Shown here piece after piece: positions 29,311-38,909 of a stretch of 64,000 nt of DNA. The notes under the pieces are model-generated. The model had not been told where the DNA came from. It ran no database searches and worked only from the letters and a program-made list of their open reading frames with translations. The translations under genes and the position numbers were made by a program. The stretch is from Nakazawaea peltata. Lineage: Eukaryota > Ascomycota > Pichiomycetes > Alaninales > Pachysolenaceae. Position 1 is the first letter of the stretch. Each line of letters opens with the position of its first letter. The DNA lies in contig BCGQ01000005.1 of the NCBI GenBank assembly GCA_001599355.1, positions 686,222 through 750,221 of the forward strand. Reading direction: 5' to 3'.

Positions 29311-29562
29311 CTACTACCTACTACCTACTACCTACTACCTACTACCTACTACCTACTACCTACTACCTACTACCTACTACCTACTACCTACTACCTACTA
29401 CCTACTACCTACTACCTACTACCTACTACCTACTACCTACTACCTACTACCTACTACCTATTACCTACTACCTACTACCTACTACCTACTACCTACTACC
29501 TACTACCTACTACCTACTACCTACTACCTACTACCTACTACCTACTACCTACTACCTACTAC
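29311..29562. repeat. heptanucleotide microsatellite (CTACTAC)36
   Basis: Thirty-six uninterrupted 7-bp units with a single variant copy (CTATTAC at 29458-29464). Partly decayed units flank the left side (about 29250-29310). The purity implies recent expansion and likely length variation between strains. Confidence 0.97.
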
Positions 29563-29852
29563 TTACTCTGTCCCTACTACTTATCTACTCTCCTACCTAC
29601 TTATTAATACACTGGAATTCATAGATTCTTATAAATAGACCATTCTCAAGATCTAATTCAAATTATCCCCAGACCATCCCAACGTCTACTTAATCCAATT
29701 ACCAAAATAACAAAAATGAGTTTAAATACTAAACTTTTCGTGAATTACAACATGATCGTCATTTCTCGTCCTTAAAACAAAGAAATCACCTTCCACCACA
29801 GGATTATCGTCTCTCAGGTATTTACCTGAGGGTGGACTCCCCCGAACAAGGG

Positions 29853-30872
29853 CTATACATTATCATCCGGATTAGCAACTCTTAAAATCTTCCGACTGTA
29901 ATCCAGATGATCCAGTAACGACCCTTCACTCAACCGTCTATTTCCAAGTTCTATAGGATTCAACCGTTGATCTACATTCATGTTGTAATCTTCTGGACTA
30001 TCAAATGGATTAGGTGGAGGTTGTCTCTTGATCAGTTCATCATAAATCAGATCATCGACAAATGTATTAACTGAATCATCGTCATCTGATCTATTTCTTC
30101 TTCTCATGAACCAGACAAAGAATACTATCAGCAAAATCAACAGCAGACCTCCAACTACACCACCAACGGCACCACCAATAATAGCAGCCTTATTAGAAGA
30201 TCCAGATTTAGATGACTTCTTGTCATTTCCTTTACTGTCGTCATCATCTGAGGACGCGGTTGGAGTCGTCGTTATAGTGACTACAGACAGACCTCCATTA
30301 GCAGAAGACGTCACTACCGATGTAACTACATCGGCTGTAGTTGATGTAGATGATGTAGTATTGTCATCAGTAGTGACCAGAGCCTCAGAACTGGTCGAAC
30401 TCGTTGTTGTTCCAGTCGTTTGAGTAGCTGTTGTCGAAGTGGAAGAAGTAGAAGATGTACTAGTAGTTTCAGAATTAGCAGCCGTGGCGTCATCTGTAGC
30501 AATATCAGTACTATTATCATCGTCATCATCCGAATCATCAGAGTCACTGATAGAGTAAACAGTATAACTACTACTACCTCCACACATCTCAGAAGGATAC
30601 CCAGTACAAGTCATCGAACAAGTGTCGACAGTGTCTCCACTTGGAGCTGAGTTCATACAATAACAATAGCTTCCATCTGATAACGCAAAATAGTCGTACG
30701 AAGAACATTCACTATCACAGTTCAGCGACGACTGGTACGTGTAATACCCTTTACTGACGGCGCTGCTAGAAATATCAGAATAACATCCGAGCTCCGAGTA
30801 CAGCTGGGCAAACTTCACCACCAACACACATACAGCAAAGGCTCTTGATATTATCGTGGCCGTCATCTTCAC
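29853..30872 (-). CDS. WSC-domain cell-wall integrity sensor
   Basis: 339-aa type I membrane protein of the Wsc/Slg1 family, which senses cell-wall stress at the plasma membrane and signals through Rho1. The N-terminus is hydrophobic (signal peptide, about 1-26). The WSC domain has eight cysteines (30, 52, 56, 70, 72, 85, 89, 97). An acidic patch, then a long Ser/Thr-rich rod (to about 215), leads to one membrane helix (AAIIGGAVGGVVGGLLLILLIVFFVWF) and a basic stop-transfer. The cytoplasmic tail ends DYSRKILRVANPDDNV, with LNPIELGNRRLSEGSL before it, a conserved module of Wsc tails. Whether it is the Wsc1 or the Wsc2/3 type cannot be decided. Confidence 0.9.
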   Translation of the reverse strand: MKMTATIISRAFAVCVLVVKFAQLYSELGCYSDISSSAVSKGYYTYQSSLNCDSECSSYDYFALSDGSYCYCMNSAPSGDTVDTCSMTCTGYPSEMCGGSSSYTVYSISDSDDSDDDDDNSTDIATDDATAANSETTSTSSTSSTSTTATQTTGTTTSSTSSEALVTTDDNTTSSTSTTADVVTSVVTSSANGGLSVVTITTTPTASSDDDDSKGNDKKSSKSGSSNKAAIIGGAVGGVVGGLLLILLIVFFVWFMRRRNRSDDDDSVNTFVDDLIYDELIKRQPPPNPFDSPEDYNMNVDQRLNPIELGNRRLSEGSLLDHLDYSRKILRVANPDDNV

Positions 30873-32002
30873 TATTATACTTTGTATCTATCTGTCTTTC
30901 AAGGGATAATTAAAGCGTGTATTTTTGAACGAACGATTTTTCCCTCTTTTTTCCCTGTTTTTTTCCCTCAACTTTGAGTTTTCGTGTAACGGGAGGTTCA
31001 AGAGCTGGAAACGAAGGATGTTATATGGGGTCCTGTTGTGATCTTATAGTTTTGTTATCACCACCACCCTGGATATATGGTCTAAACTTGTAAATGAAGC
31101 CGAATATAAAGAATAAAATGCAGAATAATCAAATTTTTAATCAAGAAAATACACCAATTGTCTGAGACTTTGCTTTTTTTTTTCCCTCCCCTCCCTGTAA
31201 ATTTATTAAGCGTGCATTTAGTGTGGTCTCGTTCCGCGCAAAGCGGTGAAAAAATTTCTTTTTGGGTAGTTGAAGGGGAGGTTCTTGGACTATTTGAGAC
31301 TTGAGGAGAGGAACTGCCGAATTGGGATGAGGGAACCCCTGTTTTGTTCTAGTTGAGCCACGTTGGGACATCGGGGAGGAGGAGTCATTAGGTTGAGGGT
31401 TTGTTTCGACCATTTTATCTCCACCACTTGTCTCCACCACTTTCCACAAGGGTTCTCCATCTACGCTTGACCTTTTTTGTGTGCGTTCTAGATTCTCGAC
31501 CAAATCTGCCGCTCACTTTAAATGAAAACAGTAAACAAAAAGCTTGCCTCACCGCACACCAATTACGCGTCTTTTTACCCCTTCCAAAATGTTCATACAG
31601 CCCCATACAGAGGGCAATGCTTAGAAATGTGTAAGTTGCATTACTTCTGTAAATAGATATGCTGCTACTGCTTGTTATTGTTAAGATGGCTTATTGATAT
31701 TGGATTGTTTTGGTTCGCTAAAAGGGTACTATAATTAGGTAATGCCAATATGGTCAAGGGATTATCGAGGCTTGTTCAGTTTGGGAGTAGAATATATGTA
31801 TTTTTTGTGGTTTACTAGCAATATTCGGTCAATTAAATTTTCTTTGTATTAAGAACTTCACTGACTAGGTTGCCTACCATCTCACTAACTCGGCTTTCCC
31901 CATTCCCTATTCTCTCCTTGTTTCCATCCAACTCTCGGTCACTTTCCTCCCTACTTTTAATATTTTACTGACAAAATCTCAAAAAATTTAAAAAAAATAA
32001 AG
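30873..32002. other. intergenic between the WSC gene and tRNA-Tyr
   Basis: Contains the WSC promoter, a doubtful small ORF (31141-31503, minus) and an ACGCGT element (31565-31570). The remaining 500 bp are AT-rich and hold no gene I can support. Confidence 0.45.
31141..31503 (-). CDS. hypothetical small basic protein (doubtful)
   Basis: 120-aa frame, Pro/Lys/Arg-rich (for example KKKFFHRFARNETTLNARL). It has no domain, signal or membrane segment that I recognise. It is listed because it fills an otherwise empty interval and its composition is not simple repeat. It may be chance; the possible MCB-type element lies 60 bp upstream. Confidence 0.22.
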   Translation of the reverse strand: MVENLERTQKRSSVDGEPLWKVVETSGGDKMVETNPQPNDSSSPMSQRGSTRTKQGFPHPNSAVPLLKSQIVQEPPLQLPKKKFFHRFARNETTLNARLINLQGGEGKKKAKSQTIGVFS

Positions 32003-32090
32003 TCTCCCGGGGGCGAGTCGAACGCCCGATCTTCAGATTACAAATTAACAATTACAGTCTGACGCCTTAAACCAACTTGGCGACCGAGAG
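32003..32090 (-). tRNA. tRNA-Tyr (GTA) with 13-nt intron
   Basis: The minus-strand sequence matches yeast tRNA-Tyr almost throughout. The acceptor stem is CTCTCGG/CCGGGAG with discriminator A. The D-loop is AAGTTGGTTTAA, the anticodon stem TCAGA/TCTGA and the T arm GGGCG-TTCGACT-CGCCC. The anticodon GTA is at 32053-32055. The intron TTGTTAATTTGTA (32039-32051) sits one base 3' of the anticodon, the standard position. A long T run on the minus strand (complement of 31981-32000) is the Pol III terminator. Confidence 0.97.
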
Positions 32091-32506
32091 GTTATTATAA
32101 GTAAGTTTTAATTGTTTTGTATATACTGTGATTTCAAAATAAGAGGGAGACAAAGACAGCTTCATTTAGAATAAAAGAATGAGACATTTCACATTTCAGT
32201 CATCTAGTTGACAATGCTAGAGTCCTGTTAGTAGCTCACTACATATGGTTCCGGATTTTAACCCTTCAACACAAAAAAAGCCTATCAAATTACACCACTC
32301 ACTTTATCTATTGTAATAAGCCAAACAACAATAAAAGATGACCCCATACTTAATACACTCACTCACCTATATCTCGTCCACATCTCACCTACATATCATC
32401 TCTATCAATTCAAACACATACATTATCAAAGCAATTATTAAATTATTAAAACTGGATCTATCTCAAAGTTATCGATCAAATAAACAACCCGACAAAAATC
32501 GTCACC

Positions 32507-32917
32507 TTATGTACTGTACCCCTGATAAAGATACAAAATGCAAAGAACAGTCGTCAACCCCATCATCAGCCGGCTACTGGTAGTAGTCCATTTACTGCCA
32601 CCTTGTTGTGAGCGACTAGTTCCTAATGTGACAGGAGCAGGTAATATCATACCCCCCTTCTCAGACTTATATTCAACTTCATTCACCTCCTTCTCATCTT
32701 CGTTCTCCCTCTTCTTCTCATAAACGGCCATCGGCTGATAAACAACCTTGTATATCTTGGATTTATATTGCTCAGTGTTGTTAAGATCCCGCGACGGATC
32801 AAATGTCACCTGTTCAAACTTAGGTATCATCATTCCACACATACTTTGATCACCCTCAATATCTCCTCTTCTCAACTCCTTCTTTCTCTTATCTCCCTTA
32901 TCTAGAGTTTTCCACAA
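32507..32917 (-). CDS. hypothetical tail-anchored small protein
   Basis: 136 aa, charged and Lys/Glu-rich, with a single hydrophobic segment at the extreme C-terminus (RLMMGLTTVLCILYLYQGYST). That is the layout of a tail-anchored ER or mitochondrial outer-membrane protein. No family is recognised. The start is uncertain: the first Met is used, but SMCGMMIPKFEQ at about residue 25 offers alternatives. The tail makes it more credible than other short frames nearby. Confidence 0.38.
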   Translation of the reverse strand: MWKTLDKGDKRKKELRRGDIEGDQSMCGMMIPKFEQVTFDPSRDLNNTEQYKSKIYKVVYQPMAVYEKKRENEDEKEVNEVEYKSEKGGMILPAPVTLGTSRSQQGGSKWTTTSSRLMMGLTTVLCILYLYQGYST

Positions 32918-33006
32918 GGAAAACCTTAAATTCGCGGCCTCGGGAACTCATCCGCGCTCCCTTTTCCGCTTTGGGAATCTCGCTTGGGTTTTCCCAAAAC
33001 CAGTAT

Positions 33007-33032
33007 AAAGGTCGTGCATAAAATCCTAACAG
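33007..33032 (+). repeat. dispersed AAGGTCGTGCA element, copy B
   Basis: AAAGGTCGTGCATAAAATCC, about 130 bp upstream of the peptidase start codon. It shares its 12-bp core with the copies at 8664 (minus), 44017 and 44041. Confidence 0.6.
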
Positions 33033-33147
33033 CCGAACGGCACTAAGCCGTATCTTAATGGCCTGCAGATTTACGACGAGGTCGGCAGACATATATTGGA
33101 AGTGTTTACGGTTCAGATCCACAAGTTAACAAGCTCACCCCCGTGAA

Positions 33148-34584
33148 ATGTCATCATCGTATACTTCTGGTCCCGAAATCTTGAAGGGAAAGAAATATCC
33201 TTCCAAGCAACATGCTTCCAAAGTAGTAGCTCATCTCACTACTAAGAACCCATCAGTTGATTTGAGTTCGACGCTGTTTTTCCTCAGTGGAGAAGACATG
33301 CGTCCACTCCCATACTGTGACCAGGCATTCCCATTCAGACAAGGTAGATACTTCTATTACTTGTCTGGTTGTAACATCGCTGGTTCGCATGTTTTGTATG
33401 AGCCATCCAAGGAGAAATTGACTTTGTTCTTGCCTGATTTTAGTGCCGAAGACGCCATGTGGAGTGGTATGCCTATGGACCTTGAGACTCTGTACAAGAC
33501 ATTTGATGCTGACGAGATTTTGTATGTCAAGGATATTGACTCCAAGTTGGAATCTTTGAAGGATTTCAAGATCTTTAGTACTGCGATCGATGATTTCTCG
33601 AAGAAATACAAGGAGTATTTGATTCCTGAAGATGAGGCCTTCATGTATGCTCTTGATGAGTCCAGATTGATCAAGGATGAATTTGAATTGCTGTTGATGC
33701 GTCACGCTGCTAAGATCACCGACAACTCCCACTTGGCCGTCATGTCTCTGTTGCCAATCGAGAAAAATGAAGGTCATATTCATGCTGAGTTCACTTATCA
33801 TAGTATTAGACAAGGATCCAAGGCTCAAAGTTATGATCCTATTTGTTGTTCTGGACCAAACTGTGGTACTTTACATTACGTTAAGAATGATGAGGATTTG
33901 GGTAACAGAAATTCCATCTTAATTGATGCCGGAGCAGAATGGTCTAATTATGCCTCCGATGTCACCAGATGTTTCCCAGTTACTGGTGAATGGACTAAAG
34001 AGCACTTGGAAATTTACGAAATCGTCTTGGATATGCAATCTCAAACTATGGCCAAGATTCTGCCAGGTGTCTTATGGGATGATTTACATTTCTTACTGCA
34101 CAAAATCTTGATCAAGCATTTCTTGAAATTGGGAATTTTCAAATCCGACTTCTCGGAGGAAGAAATCTTCGATTCCAAAGTATCAGCCTCTTTCTTCCCT
34201 CACGGATTGGGTCATTTAATGGGTATGGACACTCATGACGTCGGTGGACATGCCAACTACGATGATCCCAACCAAATGTTGAGGTACTTGAGATTAAGAA
34301 GACCTTTACAAGCTGGTATGGTTGTTACTGATGAGCCAGGCTGTTATTTCTCTCCTTTATTGATTGAAGAGGCTCTTAAGGATCCTAAGAAGGCCTCAAT
34401 CATTAATATGGATGTTCTGAAAAAGTATTATCCAGTAGGAGGTGTCAGAATTGAAGATGATATTATTGTTACTGAGACTGGTTATGAAAATATGACTGGA
34501 ATTACTAGTGATCCTCATGAGATTCTGAAGATTGTTAGTGATGGAATTGCTAAGGGCAGATCTCATTTCCATGTTATTGTATAG
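33148..34584 (+). CDS. Xaa-Pro aminopeptidase/prolidase family (M24B; YFR006W-like)
   Basis: 478-aa metallopeptidase. The N-terminal AMP_N domain (about 20-165) contains FRQGRYFYYLSG. The pita-bread catalytic domain has all five metal ligands: D260 (DAGAEW), D271 (ASDVTR), H356 (HGLGHLMGMDTHDVGG), E396 (TDEPGCYF) and E436 (VRIEDDI). Enzymes of this family cleave N-terminal X-Pro bonds or X-Pro dipeptides in the cytosol. The block pattern fits the eukaryotic prolidase branch, to which YFR006W belongs. There is no signal peptide. Confidence 0.9.
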   Translation: MSSSYTSGPEILKGKKYPSKQHASKVVAHLTTKNPSVDLSSTLFFLSGEDMRPLPYCDQAFPFRQGRYFYYLSGCNIAGSHVLYEPSKEKLTLFLPDFSAEDAMWSGMPMDLETLYKTFDADEILYVKDIDSKLESLKDFKIFSTAIDDFSKKYKEYLIPEDEAFMYALDESRLIKDEFELLLMRHAAKITDNSHLAVMSLLPIEKNEGHIHAEFTYHSIRQGSKAQSYDPICCSGPNCGTLHYVKNDEDLGNRNSILIDAGAEWSNYASDVTRCFPVTGEWTKEHLEIYEIVLDMQSQTMAKILPGVLWDDLHFLLHKILIKHFLKLGIFKSDFSEEEIFDSKVSASFFPHGLGHLMGMDTHDVGGHANYDDPNQMLRYLRLRRPLQAGMVVTDEPGCYFSPLLIEEALKDPKKASIINMDVLKKYYPVGGVRIEDDIIVTETGYENMTGITSDPHEILKIVSDGIAKGRSHFHVIV

Positions 34585-34997
34585 ATGAAGGTGGAAGTTG
34601 GTTTATTATTGAGTGTAGTGTAGAACGGTAGTGAACCGTAGTGAACCGTAGTGAACCGTAGTGTAGTGTAGTGAACCGTAGTGTAGTGTAGTGTATGGTG
34701 ATCTGGCAGATTTGGTTGGTTTAGTTGTTCTGGTGTTCTGGTTGTTCTGGTTGTTCTGACCTGTTGGCTCGTTCTGATCTGTTCGCTCTGATTCGATCTG
34801 ATTCTGCCCAATCTCCCTGTTCTGCCCAATCTCCTCGTTCTGTCCCTGTTCTGCCCCTATCCTGCCCTCATCCTATCCATCTCATCTCTTTCCTCTTTAG
34901 GAAATTTCTACAATTTCCCTTTTAAGCATTTTATCTCTCCCAAACATAAACATACACGATTTACCAAGTCGATGGCGTTAAGACCCTACGATTCAAC
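34585..34997. other. intergenic with simple repeats
   Basis: GTGAACCGTA units and GTGTA units fill about 34631-34694. GTTCTG/CTGTTC-type repeats fill about 34728-34860. The BRL1-like promoter follows. The 66-codon + frame here is repeat-derived. Confidence 0.7.
34631..34860. repeat. GTGAACCGTA and GTTCTG repeat cluster
   Basis: About four copies of a 10-bp GTGAACCGTA unit interspersed with GTGTA, then a second array of GGTTGTTCT and TCTGCCCAATCTC units. Both are imperfect tandem repeats. Confidence 0.8.
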
Positions 34998-35912
34998 ATG
35001 TCAATGATCTCATCTACTCCACTATCCTATGAGGATAAGAAGCTGCTACGTCGAGAACAACGAAGCAAACTGCTGGTTGAAGCTTTGGAGTCATCATCGG
35101 GCTCTCATTTTGCCCTCACTCCTATCCCCTATGAAGAGCTGAAATATAATAATAACGGTACAAGTACGCCGATGTACAGACCACATGGGAAAGTTAAAAG
35201 TAGGCTACTGACGCTCAGAAACGGGATATTTGATGATCCTGAGAGTCCTGGATCCTCAGATCCAGAGATCACCTCACCTCTTCCAGGGAAAGAATCCAAA
35301 AGTGTCAGGCTGGAATTACTGGACTGGAGAAGAAACCCTCTGAAATATGGAGGAAAAGAACAGAACCAGCATACCCAGAAGTCACCCTCTCATAATACCC
35401 GATCCCGTCTGTTCGTCCTTGTCAGTGACCCCTCCATACCCTTCACCCTCTCTTTATATTTACAGCTCGCTTTCAACACCTTAATCATTGGGTTCATCAT
35501 CTATTTTGTCTATCTTTTCATGTCGACTGTGAAGAGTGACGTTAACCAGAGAATTGAGGAGATGACTCTACGATTACTCAAAGAAATATCACTTTGTTCC
35601 AAAGAATATGACCGTAATAACTGCCACCCTTCAGTACGAGTTCCCCTGCTGGAAAAACCTTGCACTGTTTGGGAGCATTGTATGAACCAAGATCCAACCT
35701 CAGTTGGACAGGTCAAGATCAGCTTCGAAATCCTCGCAGAGATCCTTAACTCGTTTGTACGACTTTTATCATGGAAAACTATACTTGTTTTGACGATCCT
35801 CACCGTTGGTTCTCTCGTCCTGACTAACTTACTGTTCGATAGATACAGATACAGTACATTACATGCGCTGAGACTCGAACAAGAGAAGTCAGCTCTACAG
35901 AAATGGGATTAA
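34998..35912 (+). CDS. Brl1/Brr6-family nuclear envelope protein
   Basis: 304 aa with a disordered N-terminus and then the Brr6/Brl1 core (about 150-295). The core has two membrane helices (SLYLQLAFNTLIIGFIIYF and TILVLTILTVGSLVLTNLLF). Between them is a lumenal loop with two cysteine pairs (CSKEYDRNNC and CTVWEHC), the disulfide signature of the family. Brl1 and Brr6 act in nuclear pore assembly and nuclear-envelope lipid homeostasis. Length (Brl1 471, Brr6 197 aa in S. cerevisiae) does not decide between them. The stop codon is only 12 bp from that of convergent RAI1. Confidence 0.88.
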   Translation: MSMISSTPLSYEDKKLLRREQRSKLLVEALESSSGSHFALTPIPYEELKYNNNGTSTPMYRPHGKVKSRLLTLRNGIFDDPESPGSSDPEITSPLPGKESKSVRLELLDWRRNPLKYGGKEQNQHTQKSPSHNTRSRLFVLVSDPSIPFTLSLYLQLAFNTLIIGFIIYFVYLFMSTVKSDVNQRIEEMTLRLLKEISLCSKEYDRNNCHPSVRVPLLEKPCTVWEHCMNQDPTSVGQVKISFEILAEILNSFVRLLSWKTILVLTILTVGSLVLTNLLFDRYRYSTLHALRLEQEKSALQKWD

Positions 35913-35924
35913 AAATGAGTCATA

Positions 35925-37163
35925 TTATTGCATTTGTGGCAATTCTTCGAGTCTCCACTTCTTGAATTGTTCCGTTAACACTACTTCATAGTCATCGTTA
36001 GAAATATCTGAATTAATTTCGACTTGTTTTTTCACAATTTCGGCATCTTTCACTTGTTGTAACTTCAAGTAATCTTTATTAGTACTTGAATCGTAACTGA
36101 GAGTCCATACACTATTGTCTTCTGTCACATTATCCACGATAAATTCCAATACAGCACTGAAAAATTTCAATGAATCCATGAATTTATTCTTCTTCTTTGT
36201 TCCATCATTTGTAGCTGCTGGATTATTTTTAATGACCAATGGGATCTCGTCTGTCTTGAATTCTTCAACAGATCTTAAAATAAAGTTTTCATCTCTAAAT
36301 CCATACACGATTTTCCTGATTCCGATTAAGAAACATTGAGCCCAACAACGATACAATTTCTTCTCAAAATTGAACAGTTGATTCGGTTTCAGAATAACAC
36401 TAGTGGTCTTCAATTCAACATAATGAGACAAAGGATCATCACCATCCAGTGCTTCTTCCGCAGTAGGTTTATAATCCCAGCAACAGTCGACCTCTCCTCC
36501 AATACAATACCTCACTTTCCCAATCCCAGTCTTGACGACAGAACAATACTGTTCATAATTTGTAACTTGCTTCTTATTACGAGACTCAATCTCTTTACGA
36601 CTGCATTCACTCCAAGGTTTGGGTAATGTGGCCATAGCTTCAAACTTATATCCACTGTATATGAATTTTTTAAGCTCTGGGTTCAGTTGTTGGTTCAACA
36701 GCTCCAATTTCTTACGCTTTAAATCCAGACCACGGTCTGACTGTATGAAAATATTACCATCAAACTTGACAATTTGTAAATCTAATTGAGTCAGTTGACC
36801 TTGGTACGAATCAGCATACGGAAGAGTCATCAATTTGGTCATAATTCCTCTCCATGTGATGATATCCACATTCAATTTCTCCTTTGTACTACGTTCATAC
36901 TCCTGAATACTCTGTAATAATCCATCGAACTCGCCGTCTCTGGTCTCATCGAACTCTTTGAAGTTGTTTACACCGGCCTTCAAATCTACATATCCTTGTC
37001 CAACGTCATCATCCGGTAAGTAATAGTACCCAAGAGACGAATCGTTCATCTCGTAGTTTCCTTTGGCGTTCCTGCTGAAGGAGGTGATTTCTTTTGGTTG
37101 TTTTAACCCTGATGCTTTTGATCTACTGATCAAGGGGAAGAATTTTGGCTCGTTATTACTCAT
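35925..37163 (-). CDS. RAI1: Rai1, decapping/pyrophosphohydrolase partner of Rat1
   Basis: Rai1/DXO-family nuclear enzyme that removes faulty 5' ends of mRNA and stabilises the exonuclease Rat1. It is 412 aa from the preferred start MSNNEPKFFPL (37163); an in-frame ATG 19 codons earlier (37220) would add a basic, non-conserved stretch. Family motifs in order are DIITWRGIMTKL, SYKFEAMATLP-like GYKFEA, GEVDCCWD and VELKTTSV. The Glu and Asp residues of the last two bind the catalytic metals. S. cerevisiae Rai1 is 387 aa. A run AAAATTTTTT (37251-37260) just upstream resembles the RRPE element of ribosome-biogenesis genes. Confidence 0.92.
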   Translation of the reverse strand: MSNNEPKFFPLISRSKASGLKQPKEITSFSRNAKGNYEMNDSSLGYYYLPDDDVGQGYVDLKAGVNNFKEFDETRDGEFDGLLQSIQEYERSTKEKLNVDIITWRGIMTKLMTLPYADSYQGQLTQLDLQIVKFDGNIFIQSDRGLDLKRKKLELLNQQLNPELKKFIYSGYKFEAMATLPKPWSECSRKEIESRNKKQVTNYEQYCSVVKTGIGKVRYCIGGEVDCCWDYKPTAEEALDGDDPLSHYVELKTTSVILKPNQLFNFEKKLYRCWAQCFLIGIRKIVYGFRDENFILRSVEEFKTDEIPLVIKNNPAATNDGTKKKNKFMDSLKFFSAVLEFIVDNVTEDNSVWTLSYDSSTNKDYLKLQQVKDAEIVKKQVEINSDISNDDYEVVLTEQFKKWRLEELPQMQ

Positions 37164-38453
37164 GGTGCTTGAATGATGGGAACAGCGGTCTTGTCTCTTC
37201 ACTTCCCAACCCCTTTTCATCTTGAGCTCCTTTGCGTCTTAAGAGAAGAGAAAATTTTTTTATCATCACTGAGCAAATTATGAAATCTGGAGATGGGGAG
37301 GTGCCCAGGCTGGGATATTGGGGGGAGGGGGGCATGATGAGACTGTGATCAGGAGGGGAACTATAATAGGAAGTATGGCTATAAATGGAATATCTTTAAC
37401 TGAATAACTGTATAATCAGATAATGTCGATAACGTCATCCGAAGAACTGCGGAGTAAAGAATATTTACTTAATCGTTCTCGGAACCCCTAACTAAGGTTT
37501 TACAGGGGCATTCCCGCTCATCAAACCTCCAGTCCAACCACTAATGCTCGACTCCAAGAGATGCGTTGCATCGAGATCAAAAATACGTACTATACAATAA
37601 TGCGGAGCATTTGATGCGAGTTTCTGCTAAGCGGATGATATTATACGATTTAGCGTGGGAAACGATTTCCGTCTCAAGGGGCAATTTTGTCATCGTCTGC
37701 ACAGATTTATTGTTAATATACTTTGTTTGTTTACATTTGTTGGTAATTTGAATTAGCGGTCCTAAAGGATGAAACGAGTCTGTAGGTAAAGGTGACGTTG
37801 GTGATCTGTAGCAAAGTTTGCGTTATTGTACATTTGTGATCTCTGTTTTCATAGGCTACCGTCTGGTGCTACAATCCTGGTGCTACACTCCAACCATCCC
37901 AGTGATCAACCACTCACTACGTACATTGTCTGATCATTTGAATCCCAAAGACTAATTTTTTTTCTTGCTTTTTGTTGAATGCCACCCATATTGTCTCATT
38001 AGAACCCACTATCCGCTTTTGCAGTAAACCAAATCTCAAAGAATATGATCACTGTATCTGAATCATCAAGGCATCCCGAAGCCTATATTCCCCCCTACTA
38101 CAACTGTAATACTCGGATGATGCTACTACTATCCCCTCACCGTTGCCCCTGCCCCAAACCCCAAATTAACATTTGTGCCTAGTACAGCTTCCCTTTTAGG
38201 AAAGGTCAATCACTCTAAAAAAGCGCCCCTGTGCATTTATGACCTATTACGTAATTGCTTTTTGTCCCGATTGGAACCAAAAATTAGGCACCGCGCCGCT
38301 CAGGCACGTCCCGTGTGCCTTTGTTTTGTTTGTTGTGAATGCAAACAAAGAAAAAAATTTTCCCTCCTCCAACTGCATGCCAATTTAAGATTGATATATA
38401 AACAAGTGTCATTCCAAAGTAAGTTGCTGGGACAATTAGCTCGTTAGAATAAG
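37164..38453. other. intergenic, RAI1 upstream to the small membrane protein
   Basis: 1.3 kb. It has an RRPE-like AAAATTTTTT (37251-37260), a G-rich run near 37293-37333 with G-quadruplex potential, then AT-rich DNA with no gene. A TATA box (38395-38402) begins the core promoter of the next gene. Confidence 0.55.
38395..38402 (+). promoter_or_regulatory. TATA box
   Basis: TATATAAA lies 52-59 bp before the ATG at 38454, which implies a very short leader. It supports the small ORF that follows as a real gene. Confidence 0.5.
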
Positions 38454-38909
38454 ATGTCGATATTAGTAGATACTGTAACTACCAGCTCGACTATGAGCTC
38501 GGGTTATCTCACGAATTTGAAAAAAGACACCAGTTTGTCGACAAAATCACTTGCCGGCACAACCACCCCTGTCGCCTCCACAGCTACTGTGGTGACGTCT
38601 GGGTCCACATTATACTACGTTTACACTAATGATGGCCTGGTGCTGCTGGGTGTAACCGTTGATTCATCGGCAATTTCTGAAACCACTGGTGATGTTTCCA
38701 TGTTACAATCGTTTTCACAGTTGTATTTGTCCGATTCTACTAATCAGAATGGAGATTCTTCATATACTAGTTCAGCTATTAGTACTTCCAGTGGTGCTGG
38801 TGTTTCCTCAAGAGGATTCTACAGTTATAATGATTCCAAAAATACCAAGAAAATTCTCGCTTTAGTTGCAAGTACCTTTGGGTTAAGCTTGGTCTTAACT
38901 ATGTTATAA
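38454..38909 (+). CDS. small Ser/Thr-rich protein with C-terminal membrane segment
   Basis: 151 aa, over a third Ser and Thr, ending in a hydrophobic tail (ILALVASTFGLSLVLTML) after NDSKNTKK. The tail resembles a GPI-attachment signal or a tail anchor. The N-terminus (MSILVDTVTTSST) is not a signal peptide, which is odd for a GPI protein: either a 5' exon is missing from this reading or the protein is tail-anchored. No family is recognised. A good TATA box supports expression. Confidence 0.55.
   Translation: MSILVDTVTTSSTMSSGYLTNLKKDTSLSTKSLAGTTTPVASTATVVTSGSTLYYVYTNDGLVLLGVTVDSSAISETTGDVSMLQSFSQLYLSDSTNQNGDSSYTSSAISTSSGAGVSSRGFYSYNDSKNTKKILALVASTFGLSLVLTML

Larger units (their letters stand above)
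28687..29852. other. intergenic with large heptanucleotide array
   Basis: The CUB1-like promoter region comes first (about 28687-28830). A G-rich stretch (28950-29010) and pyrimidine-rich DNA lead into 36 copies of CTACTAC (29311-29562). The WSC gene 3' flank follows. The 138-codon + strand frame over the array (LLPTTYY repeats) is a repeat artefact. Confidence 0.75.
32091..33147. other. intergenic between tRNA-Tyr and the peptidase gene
   Basis: Holds one possible minus-strand gene (32507-32917). Otherwise AT-rich DNA and the promoter of the Xaa-Pro peptidase, in which a copy of the dispersed GGTCGTGCA element lies at 33007-33018. A 74-codon minus frame (32898-33122) overlaps that promoter and is not supported. 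Confidence 0.45.

Noticed and set aside
29191-29607. 138-codon frame of LLPTTYY repeats
   Set aside because: Pure translation of the CTACTAC array; no start context or non-repeat sequence of its own.
32214-32845. Possible minus-strand intron (GTATGT near 32845, TACTAAC near 32234)
   Set aside because: It would be over 600 nt with a poor 3' site and no coding exon beyond it.
32898-33122. 74-codon minus frame upstream of the tail-anchored candidate
   Set aside because: Covers the promoter of the divergent peptidase gene and the dispersed element; no splice signals join it convincingly to 32507-32917.
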